From contig JACREC010000022.1 of the NCBI GenBank assembly GCA_016218445.1, forward strand, positions 1 through 32,292: a stretch of DNA of 32,292 nucleotides. The letters are read 5' to 3'. Source of the stretch: Nitrosomonadales bacterium (lineage in GTDB: Bacteria > Pseudomonadota > Gammaproteobacteria > Burkholderiales > Gallionellaceae). Numbering within the stretch: position 1 is the stretch's first letter; every line of letters starts with the position of its first letter. Under the pieces are notes generated by a model that had not been told where the DNA came from, searched no databases, and saw only the letters and a program-made list of their open reading frames with translations. Positions 13,762 through 21,655 of the stretch are shown in pieces. The translations under genes and the position numbers were made by a program.

Positions 13762-15846
13762 TCAACCCTGCTTGACCGGCTGCCCGGCGAGTTCCTGCAA
13801 CAGCATGGTCTGTGAGTTCTTCAGCGCTGCACGGCGCGGTGTCTTCCGGCGGTAGTGCCCGTCCGCATCCATGTCCCAAGCCAGGCAGTTGTCCTGCAAG
13901 TAAACCTTCAGCCCCTCTTCGATAACGCGCTTCTTGAGTTTCTTGTCGAGCACCGGGAAGCACACTTCGATGCGGCGGAAGAAGTTTCTGTCCATCCAGT
14001 CCGCACTGGCGAGATAAACGTCATGCTTCAGATTATTGCGGAAGTAGAAGATGCGTGTGTGTTCCAGAAAACGACCAACCACCGAGCGCACGCGGATGTT
14101 TTCGGACAGCCCCGGCACGCCGGGGCGCAGCGCACATACGCCGCGCACGATGAGATCCACCTTCACGCCGGCCTTGGAAGCCTCATACAGCGCCATGATG
14201 ATTTCCGGCTCCAGCAGTGCGTTCATCTTGGCGATGATGTGCGCGCGTTTGCCCGCCTGGGCAAGCTTGGTCTCGTTCTGGATGGCGCGCATAGTCTCGC
14301 TGTGCAGCGAGAATGGCGATTGCCACAGATGATTCAATTTGCGCGCTTTGCCGAGGCTGGTGAGCTGGCCGAACACCTCGTTTGCGTCCGCACAAACTTC
14401 CTCATTGGCGGTGAACAGGCCGAAATCGGTGTAGAGCCGAGCGGTGCGCGGATGGTAATTGCCGGTGCCGAGGTGCACATAGCGGCGCAACTTGCCGTCC
14501 TCGCGCCGCACCACCATCAACATCTTGGCGTGTGTCTTGTGGCCGACCACGCCATATACCACGTGCGCGCCGACCTCTTCCAGTTTGCGCGCCCAGTTGA
14601 TGTTGGCTTCCTCGTCGAAGCGCGCGAGCAGCTCCACCACCACCGTTACTTCCTTGCCGAGACGGGTGGCCTCAATCAGTGCGTCCATCAGCGCAGAGTC
14701 AACGCCGGTGCGGTACACCGTCTGTTTGATGGCGACCACGCTGGGGTCGGTGGAAGCCTGCTGGATAAAATCGATAATCGGCTTGAACGACTGGAAGGGG
14801 TGATGCAATAACACGTCACCCTTGCGGATAACCTTGAACATGTCCGCGCCCTTCTTCTGCAACACGCCGGGCACACCGGGCGAGAAGGCCGGGAACTTCA
14901 GGTCGTCCCGCGCTACTTTGTCCGGGATACCCATCAGCCGCACCAGATTGACCGGGCCATTCACGCGATACAGGTCGTTAGGCTCCAACTCGAATTGTTG
15001 CAACAGGAATTCGGCCATTTGCGGCGAGCAGTTGTCGGTGATTTCCAGCCGTACCGCATTGCCGAAGTGGCGGTGCGGTAATTCGCCCTGCAAGCTGATA
15101 CGCAGGTTTTTCACTTCCTCGTCATCCACAAACAGGTTGCTGTTGCGCGTAACCCGGAATTGGTGGCAACTCAGCACCTCCATGCCGCTGAACAGTTCGC
15201 CGACGTGGGCGTGCAGAATGGAAGAGAGGAATACGAAGCCGTGCGCGCAGCCGCTGATTTCCGGCGGCAACTGGATGGTGCGCGGCAGCACGCGCGGCGC
15301 CTGCACGATGGCCTTGGCGGTGTTGCGTCCGAATGCATCCTTGCCTTGCAGTTCCACCGTGAAGTTCAGGCTTTTGTTGAGTACGCGAGGGAATGGATGC
15401 GACGGGTCGAGCCCGATCGGTGTCAGCACCGGCATTACTTCATTAAAGAAAAACTCCCTTATCCAGGCGCGTTGCGCATCGTTCCAAAGGGTGCGGCGCA
15501 GGAAGCGGATGCCTTGTTGGTCGAGGGCGGGCAGAATGTCGTCGTTGAGTATCTGGTATTGCCGCGTGATGAGCTGATGCGCCTGCTCGCGCACCAGCTT
15601 CAGGGTCTGGTGCGCGTCCATGTCATCCGGCCCGGCGGGGATGCCTGTAAGATTGATCTGCTCTTTCAGGCCGGCAACGCGGATTTCAAAAAACTCATCC
15701 AGGTTGCTGCTGACGATGCAGAGATATTTCAGCCGTTCCAGCAGCGGAACGCCGGCATTTTCCGCCTGCGCCAGCACGCGCCGGTTAAACTCCAACTGCC
15801 CCAGTTCGCGGTTGAGAAAATGCTGCGCGGGAAATTTTTTAACCAC
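13762..15846 (-). CDS. ppk1: Polyphosphate kinase PPK1
   Basis: A 694-residue enzyme that makes polyphosphate from ATP through phosphohistidine. It starts FLNRELGQLEFNRRVLAQA and carries SNLDEFFEIRVAGLKEQ (domain N). The autophosphorylated His is in VGHKTHAKMLMVVRRED, and FRNNLKHDVYLASADWMDRNFFRRIEVCFPV is the second PLD-type motif. All catalytic segments are present and the length is normal. It converges with the Lys-rich gene (28-base gap) and follows yggX on the same strand, close enough (17 bases) for co-transcription. Confidence 0.96.
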   Translation of the reverse strand: MVKKFPAQHFLNRELGQLEFNRRVLAQAENAGVPLLERLKYLCIVSSNLDEFFEIRVAGLKEQINLTGIPAGPDDMDAHQTLKLVREQAHQLITRQYQILNDDILPALDQQGIRFLRRTLWNDAQRAWIREFFFNEVMPVLTPIGLDPSHPFPRVLNKSLNFTVELQGKDAFGRNTAKAIVQAPRVLPRTIQLPPEISGCAHGFVFLSSILHAHVGELFSGMEVLSCHQFRVTRNSNLFVDDEEVKNLRISLQGELPHRHFGNAVRLEITDNCSPQMAEFLLQQFELEPNDLYRVNGPVNLVRLMGIPDKVARDDLKFPAFSPGVPGVLQKKGADMFKVIRKGDVLLHHPFQSFKPIIDFIQQASTDPSVVAIKQTVYRTGVDSALMDALIEATRLGKEVTVVVELLARFDEEANINWARKLEEVGAHVVYGVVGHKTHAKMLMVVRREDGKLRRYVHLGTGNYHPRTARLYTDFGLFTANEEVCADANEVFGQLTSLGKARKLNHLWQSPFSLHSETMRAIQNETKLAQAGKRAHIIAKMNALLEPEIIMALYEASKAGVKVDLIVRGVCALRPGVPGLSENIRVRSVVGRFLEHTRIFYFRNNLKHDVYLASADWMDRNFFRRIEVCFPVLDKKLKKRVIEEGLKVYLQDNCLAWDMDADGHYRRKTPRRAALKNSQTMLLQELAGQPVKQG

Positions 15847-15863
15847 CGTGCGGGTTGCCTTGA

Positions 15864-16136
15864 TTATTTATGCGGCGGCACATAACCGGTGGGCATTTGC
15901 GCGCCGTCGCCGAAGAAGTAATCCTCCATTTGCCTGGCCAGGTACTTGCGTGCCTGCGCATCGGCGAGATTGAGGCGGTTCTCGTTAACCAGTATGGTCT
16001 GGTAGCGTATCCAGCCCTGCCATGCTTCCTTGGAAACATTTTCAAAAATGCGCTTGCCGAGCTCGCCGGGATAAGGAAGGCGCTCGAGTCCTTCCGCTTC
16101 GCGCCCGAGTTTTACGCACTGCACCATTCTTGTCAT
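15864..16136 (-). CDS. yggX: Fe(2+)-trafficking protein YggX
   Basis: A 90-residue protein that protects Fe-S clusters from oxidants. The typical N-terminus [18 protein letters not shown] includes the conserved Cys7. [23 protein letters not shown], the [12 protein letters not shown] helix and the tail YVPP complete the family pattern. Length matches (about 90). It lies between argA and ppk1 on the same strand; no regulator is visible. Confidence 0.96.
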   Translation of the reverse strand: MTRMVQCVKLGREAEGLERLPYPGELGKRIFENVSKEAWQGWIRYQTILVNENRLNLADAQARKYLARQMEDYFFGDGAQMPTGYVPPHK

Positions 16137-16204
16137 GGTTATATTCTCCAGTTATTTGATTCAGGTTTTGATTGTGACATTAGCATCAGCAACCATGCTT
16201 GTTG

Positions 16205-17533
16205 TCATTGCAAAGTTTTTACGAACACCTTGGAACGCCGCTGGTAGTTGTACAGGTTTTTTTTCTGCGCGGGCAGTTTCCCTATGTCGGTTTCCTTGAA
16301 GCCGCGCTCGACGAACCAGTGGGCGGTGCGCGTGGTCAGCACAAACAGCTTGCGCAAACCCTGTGCCTGCGCTTCCGATGTGATGTGCTTGAGCAGAGCG
16401 TCGCCATAGCCGTGCCGGCGAGAAGCGGGCTGCACCGCGAGGCAGGCCAGTTCACCCGCTGCCTCATCGGTAAACGGGTACAGCGCGGCACAACCGATGA
16501 TGCGGTGGTCATGTTCCATCACCACAAAACGGCCGATCTCGCGCTCAAGCAGCTCGCGGCTGCGCCGCACCAGTATGCCCTCTTCTTCCAGCGGGTGCAG
16601 CAGTTGCAGGATGCCGCCGACATCGTTGATGGTGGCATCGCGCAGTGTGTTGAGCGTGGTTTCCACCACCATGCTGCCGATGCCGATATCGGAAAATAAT
16701 TCCTGGAGTATCGCGCCATCCACATGGCGGCTGATCAGGTGCGCGCGCGCCACACCCGCTTCGCAGGCATGCACCGCACAAGGCAGGAACAGGCCAGTAT
16801 CATCCGGCAGCTTGCGCTTGCCTGAAAGCACAGCGTTCGCCTGGTCCACGGTCAGTTCGCGCAGCAACTCGCCTTTCTTGTCCAGCACGCCATCGTGATC
16901 CATCAGGAAAATCAGCTTGTCCGCATCCAGCGCGATGGCGGTCTGCGTCGCCACGTCTTCGAGGGTGAGATTGAACACTTCGCCGGTGGGCGAATAACCC
17001 AGCGGCGAGAGCAGCACCACTTCGTTGTGGGCAAGCCGGTCCTTGATTGCGGTCACGTCCACCTTGCGCACGCTGCCGGTGTGCAGCAAATCCACTCCGG
17101 CGATCACGCCCATCGGTTGGGCGGTAATGAAATTTCCACCCGCCACGCGGATGTCGGCGTTCGCCATCGGCGAGTTCACCAGCCCCATGGACAGCAACGC
17201 CTCGATCTCCACACGCACCCGACCCACGGCTTCCTTCACGCATTGCATGGTCTCCTCATCGGTCAGGCGGATGTTCTGGTGATAGCGATCCTCGATGTTA
17301 TTGCGCGACAGGTGTTGCTCGATCTGCGGGCGCGCGCCGTGCACCAGCACCAGCCGCACGCCCAGACTGGCAAGCAGGTTGAGGTCGTGGGTCAGCCCGA
17401 TAAATTTACCGTCCGCCACCACTTCGCCGCCGAAGGCGACCACAAAGGTGCGCCCGCGAAAGGCATTGACATAAGGCGCGACGGAACGGAACCAGGCGAC
17501 AAATTCGGCAGGAGGCACGGAACTATAAGGCAT
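16205..17533 (-). CDS. argA: N-acetylglutamate synthase ArgA
   Basis: A 442-residue two-domain enzyme that acetylates glutamate, the first step of arginine synthesis. The N-terminal amino-acid-kinase-like domain (FRGRTFVVAFGGEVV, LVHGARPQIEQHL) binds arginine for feedback control. The C-terminal GNAT domain (about 290-440) holds the acetyl-CoA loop LAVQPASRRHGYGDALL and the FVERGFKETDIGKLP end. Length agrees with E. coli ArgA (443). The start region overlaps nothing. The 170-base divergent gap upstream contains the hairpin at 17556-17580. Confidence 0.96.
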   Translation of the reverse strand: MPYSSVPPAEFVAWFRSVAPYVNAFRGRTFVVAFGGEVVADGKFIGLTHDLNLLASLGVRLVLVHGARPQIEQHLSRNNIEDRYHQNIRLTDEETMQCVKEAVGRVRVEIEALLSMGLVNSPMANADIRVAGGNFITAQPMGVIAGVDLLHTGSVRKVDVTAIKDRLAHNEVVLLSPLGYSPTGEVFNLTLEDVATQTAIALDADKLIFLMDHDGVLDKKGELLRELTVDQANAVLSGKRKLPDDTGLFLPCAVHACEAGVARAHLISRHVDGAILQELFSDIGIGSMVVETTLNTLRDATINDVGGILQLLHPLEEEGILVRRSRELLEREIGRFVVMEHDHRIIGCAALYPFTDEAAGELACLAVQPASRRHGYGDALLKHITSEAQAQGLRKLFVLTTRTAHWFVERGFKETDIGKLPAQKKNLYNYQRRSKVFVKTLQ

Positions 17534-17555
17534 ATGTTTGTCTATTCAAAAGTAG

Positions 17556-17580
17556 GTTGCCGGGCGAATTGCCTGGCAAC
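17556..17580. repeat. 10-bp stem hairpin upstream of argA
   Basis: GTTGCCGGGC and GCCTGGCAAC pair around GAATT with one mismatch (G-T, which is a wobble pair in RNA). It lies 22 bases upstream of the argA start in the divergent gap. It could be a leader hairpin or an operator. No open frame or attenuator peptide is seen beside it. Confidence 0.4.
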
Positions 17581-17670
17581 GATGGCAAATAATGCCATGA
17601 ATGCCGTTTTTTTTGCATAATTTATGACGCAAAGACGACTACGAATGGTTAGCCGTTTCAGTAGATTGCC

Positions 17671-17696
17671 TTGACACATTAAAAAAATTTTGACAC
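17671..17696 (+). promoter_or_regulatory. Direct repeat TTGACAC upstream of the copper locus
   Basis: TTGACAC occurs at 17671 and 17690, 19 bases apart, separated by a run of A/T. The first copy is a consensus -35; a -10 at the right distance is poor (ACTCTG). The start codon at 17706 follows closely with no ribosome site. The pair could be a binding site for a copper-response regulator or part of the promoter. No regulator gene lies in the window. Confidence 0.35.
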
Positions 17697-17705
17697 TCTG
17701 CGCAC

Positions 17706-18110
17706 ATGTTTTACCCGGTTAAAAAATTTATTGCAGTGCTTTTGGCTATCTGGTTGCCGCTGTTCAGCGGCAATGCGCTGGCCGAGTCGGTTGTCATGCA
17801 TTCGAAAGGCGGGGCTTGCCATGCTGCGGTAGCCCAGCAAAGCGTGCATCAACCACATCATGCATCAGCCATGTCTCATCATATGCATCTTGCCGCAAAT
17901 CATGCTTTGTCTTCCAGCCACCACGACCAGCAAAATTCTTCCTGTAAAGACCATGCCGTCTGCCATCTGGCGTGCTGCGGCTACGTTGCCGGTTCTGTGT
18001 CGGTGATTATTGCGGCGCAACAGGAGAACCGTATTTTTGCTCCCTATCTCGATGCACCCCGCACGCTGACCCTGCCACTGTTTGACCCTCCCCCGACCGC
18101 TCGCTCCTGA
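17706..18110 (+). CDS. His/Cys/Met-rich exported protein (DUF2946-like) at the copper locus
   Basis: A 134-residue protein with a signal peptide (KKFIAVLLAIWLPLFSGNALA), then many His and Met residues (HQPHHASAMSHHMHLAANH, SSSHHDQ), a CKDHAVCHLACC cluster and a Pro-rich end FDPPPTARS. This pattern is that of small DUF2946-type proteins found with copper genes. It may bind copper in the periplasm or sense it, but the function is not established. It heads the locus, 123 bases ahead of the DUF411 gene. No ribosome site precedes the ATG. Its Cys/His content argues for metal binding. Confidence 0.65.
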   Translation: MFYPVKKFIAVLLAIWLPLFSGNALAESVVMHSKGGACHAAVAQQSVHQPHHASAMSHHMHLAANHALSSSHHDQQNSSCKDHAVCHLACCGYVAGSVSVIIAAQQENRIFAPYLDAPRTLTLPLFDPPPTARS

Positions 18111-18233
18111 TACGGGGCGAGTTGCACCCATCGTTTTATTCACGCCGACTTCGTTGGCATAATAGCTCTCGTCCCGAATCGCCCGGCAGTCGCTTGCGGC
18201 TGCCTGTATGCCACTCATTTGAGGATTATGATC

Positions 18234-18764
18234 ATGAAAACGAACGAAGTGAGTTTCTATAAAACGAGTAAAGCGAATTTCGCTAATACATATTTACAAA
18301 CTCATATATTGTTGCGCAGCCTGGTGCTGTGTGTCGCGCTGGGTGCGGCTAGTCCCGGCATGGCGCAGCCCCTTCAACCAAGTTCAGGACAGGCCCTGCC
18401 CTCTGTGGATGTGTATAAAAGCCCGGAGTGCGGTTGCTGCAAGGCGTGGGCGGAGCATCTGCAAAAAAACGGCTTTACGGTGATTCTGCATGATGTGAAC
18501 GATGTGCCTGCGGCACGCAAGAAACTGGGCATGCCCAATCGTTATGGTTCATGTCATACCGCCAAGGTCGGGCAATATTTGATTGAAGGGCATGTGCCTG
18601 CGGCGGACATCAAGCAATTGCTCAAAGAACAACCCAAGGCCATCGGTCTGGCCGTGCCTTCGATGCCCCCCGGATCACCCGGCATGGAAGGCGAGCGTAG
18701 CGTTCCATATGACACCTTGCTGGTTACGCAGGATGGCAATTCCAAAGTTTTTGCGCATCACTAA
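18234..18764 (+). CDS. DUF411 metal-binding periplasmic protein
   Basis: A 176-residue protein. A signal-like hydrophobic segment (LLRSLVLCVALGAASPGMAQ) is preceded by about 28 polar residues. The DUF411 domain follows: VDVYKSPECGCCKAWAEHL supplies the CxCC metal or redox site, then LGMPNRYGSCHTAKVGQYLIEGHVPA and LAVPSMPPGSPGMEG. DUF411 proteins are a regular part of copper-efflux loci and probably bind copper in the periplasm. I choose the ATG at 18234 because TGAGG lies 9 bases before it. It is followed by cusC after 35 bases. Confidence 0.88.
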   Translation: MKTNEVSFYKTSKANFANTYLQTHILLRSLVLCVALGAASPGMAQPLQPSSGQALPSVDVYKSPECGCCKAWAEHLQKNGFTVILHDVNDVPAARKKLGMPNRYGSCHTAKVGQYLIEGHVPAADIKQLLKEQPKAIGLAVPSMPPGSPGMEGERSVPYDTLLVTQDGNSKVFAHH

Positions 18765-18799
18765 TTTCGCCAGGTGAGTGCATTGCCCAAGGAGTGAAG

Positions 18800-20068
18800 A
18801 TGAATAAATCAAGTTATCTGGTTGTTATGCTGTTCTCATTGTGGCTGTTACCTGCCTATGCAGTTGAGGATCGCGTACTGGGTTCCAATCTCACCGGGTT
18901 GCTCGACTATGCGCGCGAGCACAATCCCGAGTTCGCGGCGATGCGCTACGAGGCGGATGCCGCAGCACAGCGCGTGCAGCCTGCCGCAGCCTTGCCCGAT
19001 CCGGTATTCCGCGCCGAGTTGATGGACATCACCAACAACGGCATGGATAAGAGCCCCAGCCTGTTCCCGTCACAGGTGGGCAGCACGCGCTACCGGCTGA
19101 TGCAAGGTGTGCCGTGGTTTGGCAAGCGTGATTTGAAGCGCGGGGTTGCCGAGGCGCAAGTTGCACAGGCCAATAGCCAAACTTCTGCTACGTGGGCGGA
19201 ATTGTCGAGCCGGATTAAATCCGCCTACGCGCAGTATTACTACTTATTCGGTAGCGAGAGACTGATCCGGGAAACGCTGGTCTTGCTGAGCAGCCTGGAG
19301 CAAGTGGCGCAGACGCGTTATGCCAACGGGCTGGGCGCGCAGCAGGATGTCATTCGCGCCCAAGTCGAGCAGACCGATTTGCACACCGAACTGATCGATC
19401 TGGAAAAGGAGCAGCATCACGTACATGGAAGGTTAAATGCTTTATTGTCGCGCCCTGCGATGGCCTTGATGGCGCAACCCGTGCAACTGCGACAATTACC
19501 CGTGGCGGCACAACTCGATTACTCGGTGTTGGAAGAAAAATTGCGTGTACGCAACCCGCAATTGCAGATTGCCGATGCACGCATAAACGAAGCCGAGAAG
19601 AGCCGCGATCTGGCTTACAAGAACCGTTATCCGGATTTTGCGCTGGGTATTATGCCGACCCAAGTTGGCACTGCGGTGCGCGAGTGGGGCGTGATGGTCG
19701 ACATCAACATTCCGTTGCAGCAAGAGACGCGCCGTTCGCAGGAGCGTGAATCCGAGGTGATGCTGGCAGCCTCCAGCGCACGCAAGGAAGCGCTGATCAA
19801 CCAGATATTGGCTGATTTGTCGGAAAGCGTGATTGGTCTGGAAGCCGCGCGGCATACCGAATCGTTAATCGCGACGCGCTTGCTTCCGCAAGCCGAACTG
19901 ACCTACCAGTCCGCTCTGCCTAGTTATGAAACCGGCAAGGTGGATTTCGCCACCTTGCTGGACGCACAGCGGCAAATCCTGAAAGCCAGACAGCAACAGC
20001 TAAAGGCACAATTCGAAGCGCAGGTGCGTTTGGCCGAAATCGAACGATTGTTGGGAGAAGATCTATGA
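18800..20068 (+). CDS. cusC: Outer-membrane channel protein of heavy-metal efflux, CusC/CzcC type
   Basis: A 422-residue TolC-family outer-membrane factor. The signal peptide MNKSSYLVVMLFSLWLLPAYA has no lipobox. Two repeats of long coiled-coil helices follow, with typical starts LTGLLDYAREHNPEFAAMRYEADAAAQRV and KNRYPDFALGIMPTQVG, ending DFATLLDAQRQILKARQQQLKAQ. It forms the outer channel for the CusA pump. AAGGAG six bases upstream fixes the ATG at 18800. The stop overlaps the cusB start by four bases (ATGA), so the genes are translationally coupled. Confidence 0.9.
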   Translation: MNKSSYLVVMLFSLWLLPAYAVEDRVLGSNLTGLLDYAREHNPEFAAMRYEADAAAQRVQPAAALPDPVFRAELMDITNNGMDKSPSLFPSQVGSTRYRLMQGVPWFGKRDLKRGVAEAQVAQANSQTSATWAELSSRIKSAYAQYYYLFGSERLIRETLVLLSSLEQVAQTRYANGLGAQQDVIRAQVEQTDLHTELIDLEKEQHHVHGRLNALLSRPAMALMAQPVQLRQLPVAAQLDYSVLEEKLRVRNPQLQIADARINEAEKSRDLAYKNRYPDFALGIMPTQVGTAVREWGVMVDINIPLQQETRRSQERESEVMLAASSARKEALINQILADLSESVIGLEAARHTESLIATRLLPQAELTYQSALPSYETGKVDFATLLDAQRQILKARQQQLKAQFEAQVRLAEIERLLGEDL

Positions 20069-21654
20069 AACCGATCAGCAAAATAATTATTGGCGCCCTG
20101 GTTGTGCTGGGCATAAGCGCAGCCGGATATTGGTTCGACACACGCATGGCTACCCAAGTGCCGACCGAAGCAGCTTCCGCCGTTGCCGCCAGGAAGGAAC
20201 CAAAAATACTTTATTACCGCAACCCGATGGGCCTGCCGGATACCTCGCCGGCGCCCAAGAAAGATAATATGGGGATGGATTACCTTCCAGTGTACGAAGG
20301 AGGGGATGAGCCGGGTAGCACCAATCAACTAAAAATCAGCGTCGAAAAGGTGCAGAAGCTGGGGGTGAGAACCGAGCAGGCAGCGATGCGCGTGCTGGAT
20401 AAAACGGTACGCGCTGTGGGCAGGGTGGAAGCCAACGAGCGGCATATTTACAACATCGCGCCCAAATTCGAGGGCTGGATAGAAAAACTGTATGTGAACA
20501 CCACCGGGGAGCCGGTAAAAAAAGGGCAGGCGCTGCTCGATGTGTATAGCCCGGAGCTGGTATCGGCGCAGCGCGAGTACGCGATTGCCGCGCAAGGAGT
20601 CGAGTCGTTAAAAGAGGCGGATGGCGATACCAGACGGAGCATGCAGCAGCTTGCCGAATCCAGCCTGCTGCGCCTGAAGAACTGGGATATTTCCGCGCAG
20701 CAGGTGCAAGGACTGGCTAAGTCCGAGACGGCCAAGCGCGACCTGACCTTCCATGCGCCGGTGAACGGCATTGTGCTGGAGAAGAAAGCCTTGCAGGGGA
20801 TGCGCTTCATGCCCGGTGAAATGCTGTATCAGATTGCCGATCTTTCATCGGTGTGGGTGATAGCCGATGTCTTCGAACAGGACATCGCCCTGGTAAGTAC
20901 CGGAGTTAAGGCCAGGGTGAAAATCAATGCCTACCCGGACAAGGTGTTCGAGGGTTTCATCACCTACGTTTACCCGACCCTGAATCCGGCAACACGAACC
21001 GTTCCGGTGCGGCTGGAGATCGCCAATCCGGACGGACTGCTCAAACCCGCCATGTTTGCACAGGTGGAAATTCCGGTGCCTGGCAAAGGTAAGGTGCTGG
21101 CCGTGCCGGTCTCTGCGGTGATTGACAGCGGCACGCGCCAGATTGTGCTGGTGCAACTGGCTGAAGGGCGCTTTGAGCCGCGTGAAGTCAGGTTGGGCAG
21201 CCGCAGCGACAATTATGTCGAAGTGCTGGATGGGATTGCCGAAGGAGAACAGGTGGTCGTGGCGGCCAACTTTTTGATTGATGCCGAGAGCAACCTCAAG
21301 GCAGCGCTCGGCGGGCTCGGGCACGCGCACGGCGGCGGAACACCCCAAGGAGATGCGAAAGGAGCGATGGAGCAGGCAAAGCCAGCCGTGGTGGGGCATC
21401 AGGCAGAGGGCAAGCTGGATGGGGTGGATAGCAAAGCGGGAAGGGTGACCATCACGCACGGGCCGATCAAAACACTGGACTGGCCGGGAATGACCATGGA
21501 TTTTGCCCTCGCCAATCCATCGCTGGCGACAGGTATCCAGCCTGGCAGTGCAATCAGCTTTGAGCTCGTCGAGCGCAAGCCGGGCGAATGGGTGATTACC
21601 AAGCTGCAAGCCAAACCGGCTGCACCTTCCGGCAATCCGCACGCGGGGCACTGA
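20065..21654 (+). CDS. cusB: CusB-type adaptor with N-terminal metal domain and fused C-terminal CusF domain
   Basis: A 529-residue membrane-fusion protein. After an N-terminal membrane anchor comes a heavy-metal-binding domain (YYRNPMGLPDTSPAPKK, NMGMDYLPVY, residues about 47-76). The HlyD barrel-sandwich part follows (VRAVGRVEANERHIYNIAP, APVNGIVLEKKALQGM, TVPVRLEIANPDGLLKPAMFAQV). Residues about 440-520 form a CusF-like domain with all four copper ligands (His in TITHGPIK, Trp and two Met in DWPGMTMDF). The adaptor and the copper chaperone are thus one polypeptide, with a free CusF also encoded at 24863. It links CusA to CusC in the periplasm. Confidence 0.93.
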   Translation: MKPISKIIIGALVVLGISAAGYWFDTRMATQVPTEAASAVAARKEPKILYYRNPMGLPDTSPAPKKDNMGMDYLPVYEGGDEPGSTNQLKISVEKVQKLGVRTEQAAMRVLDKTVRAVGRVEANERHIYNIAPKFEGWIEKLYVNTTGEPVKKGQALLDVYSPELVSAQREYAIAAQGVESLKEADGDTRRSMQQLAESSLLRLKNWDISAQQVQGLAKSETAKRDLTFHAPVNGIVLEKKALQGMRFMPGEMLYQIADLSSVWVIADVFEQDIALVSTGVKARVKINAYPDKVFEGFITYVYPTLNPATRTVPVRLEIANPDGLLKPAMFAQVEIPVPGKGKVLAVPVSAVIDSGTRQIVLVQLAEGRFEPREVRLGSRSDNYVEVLDGIAEGEQVVVAANFLIDAESNLKAALGGLGHAHGGGTPQGDAKGAMEQAKPAVVGHQAEGKLDGVDSKAGRVTITHGPIKTLDWPGMTMDFALANPSLATGIQPGSAISFELVERKPGEWVITKLQAKPAAPSGNPHAGH

Positions 21655-21655
21655 C

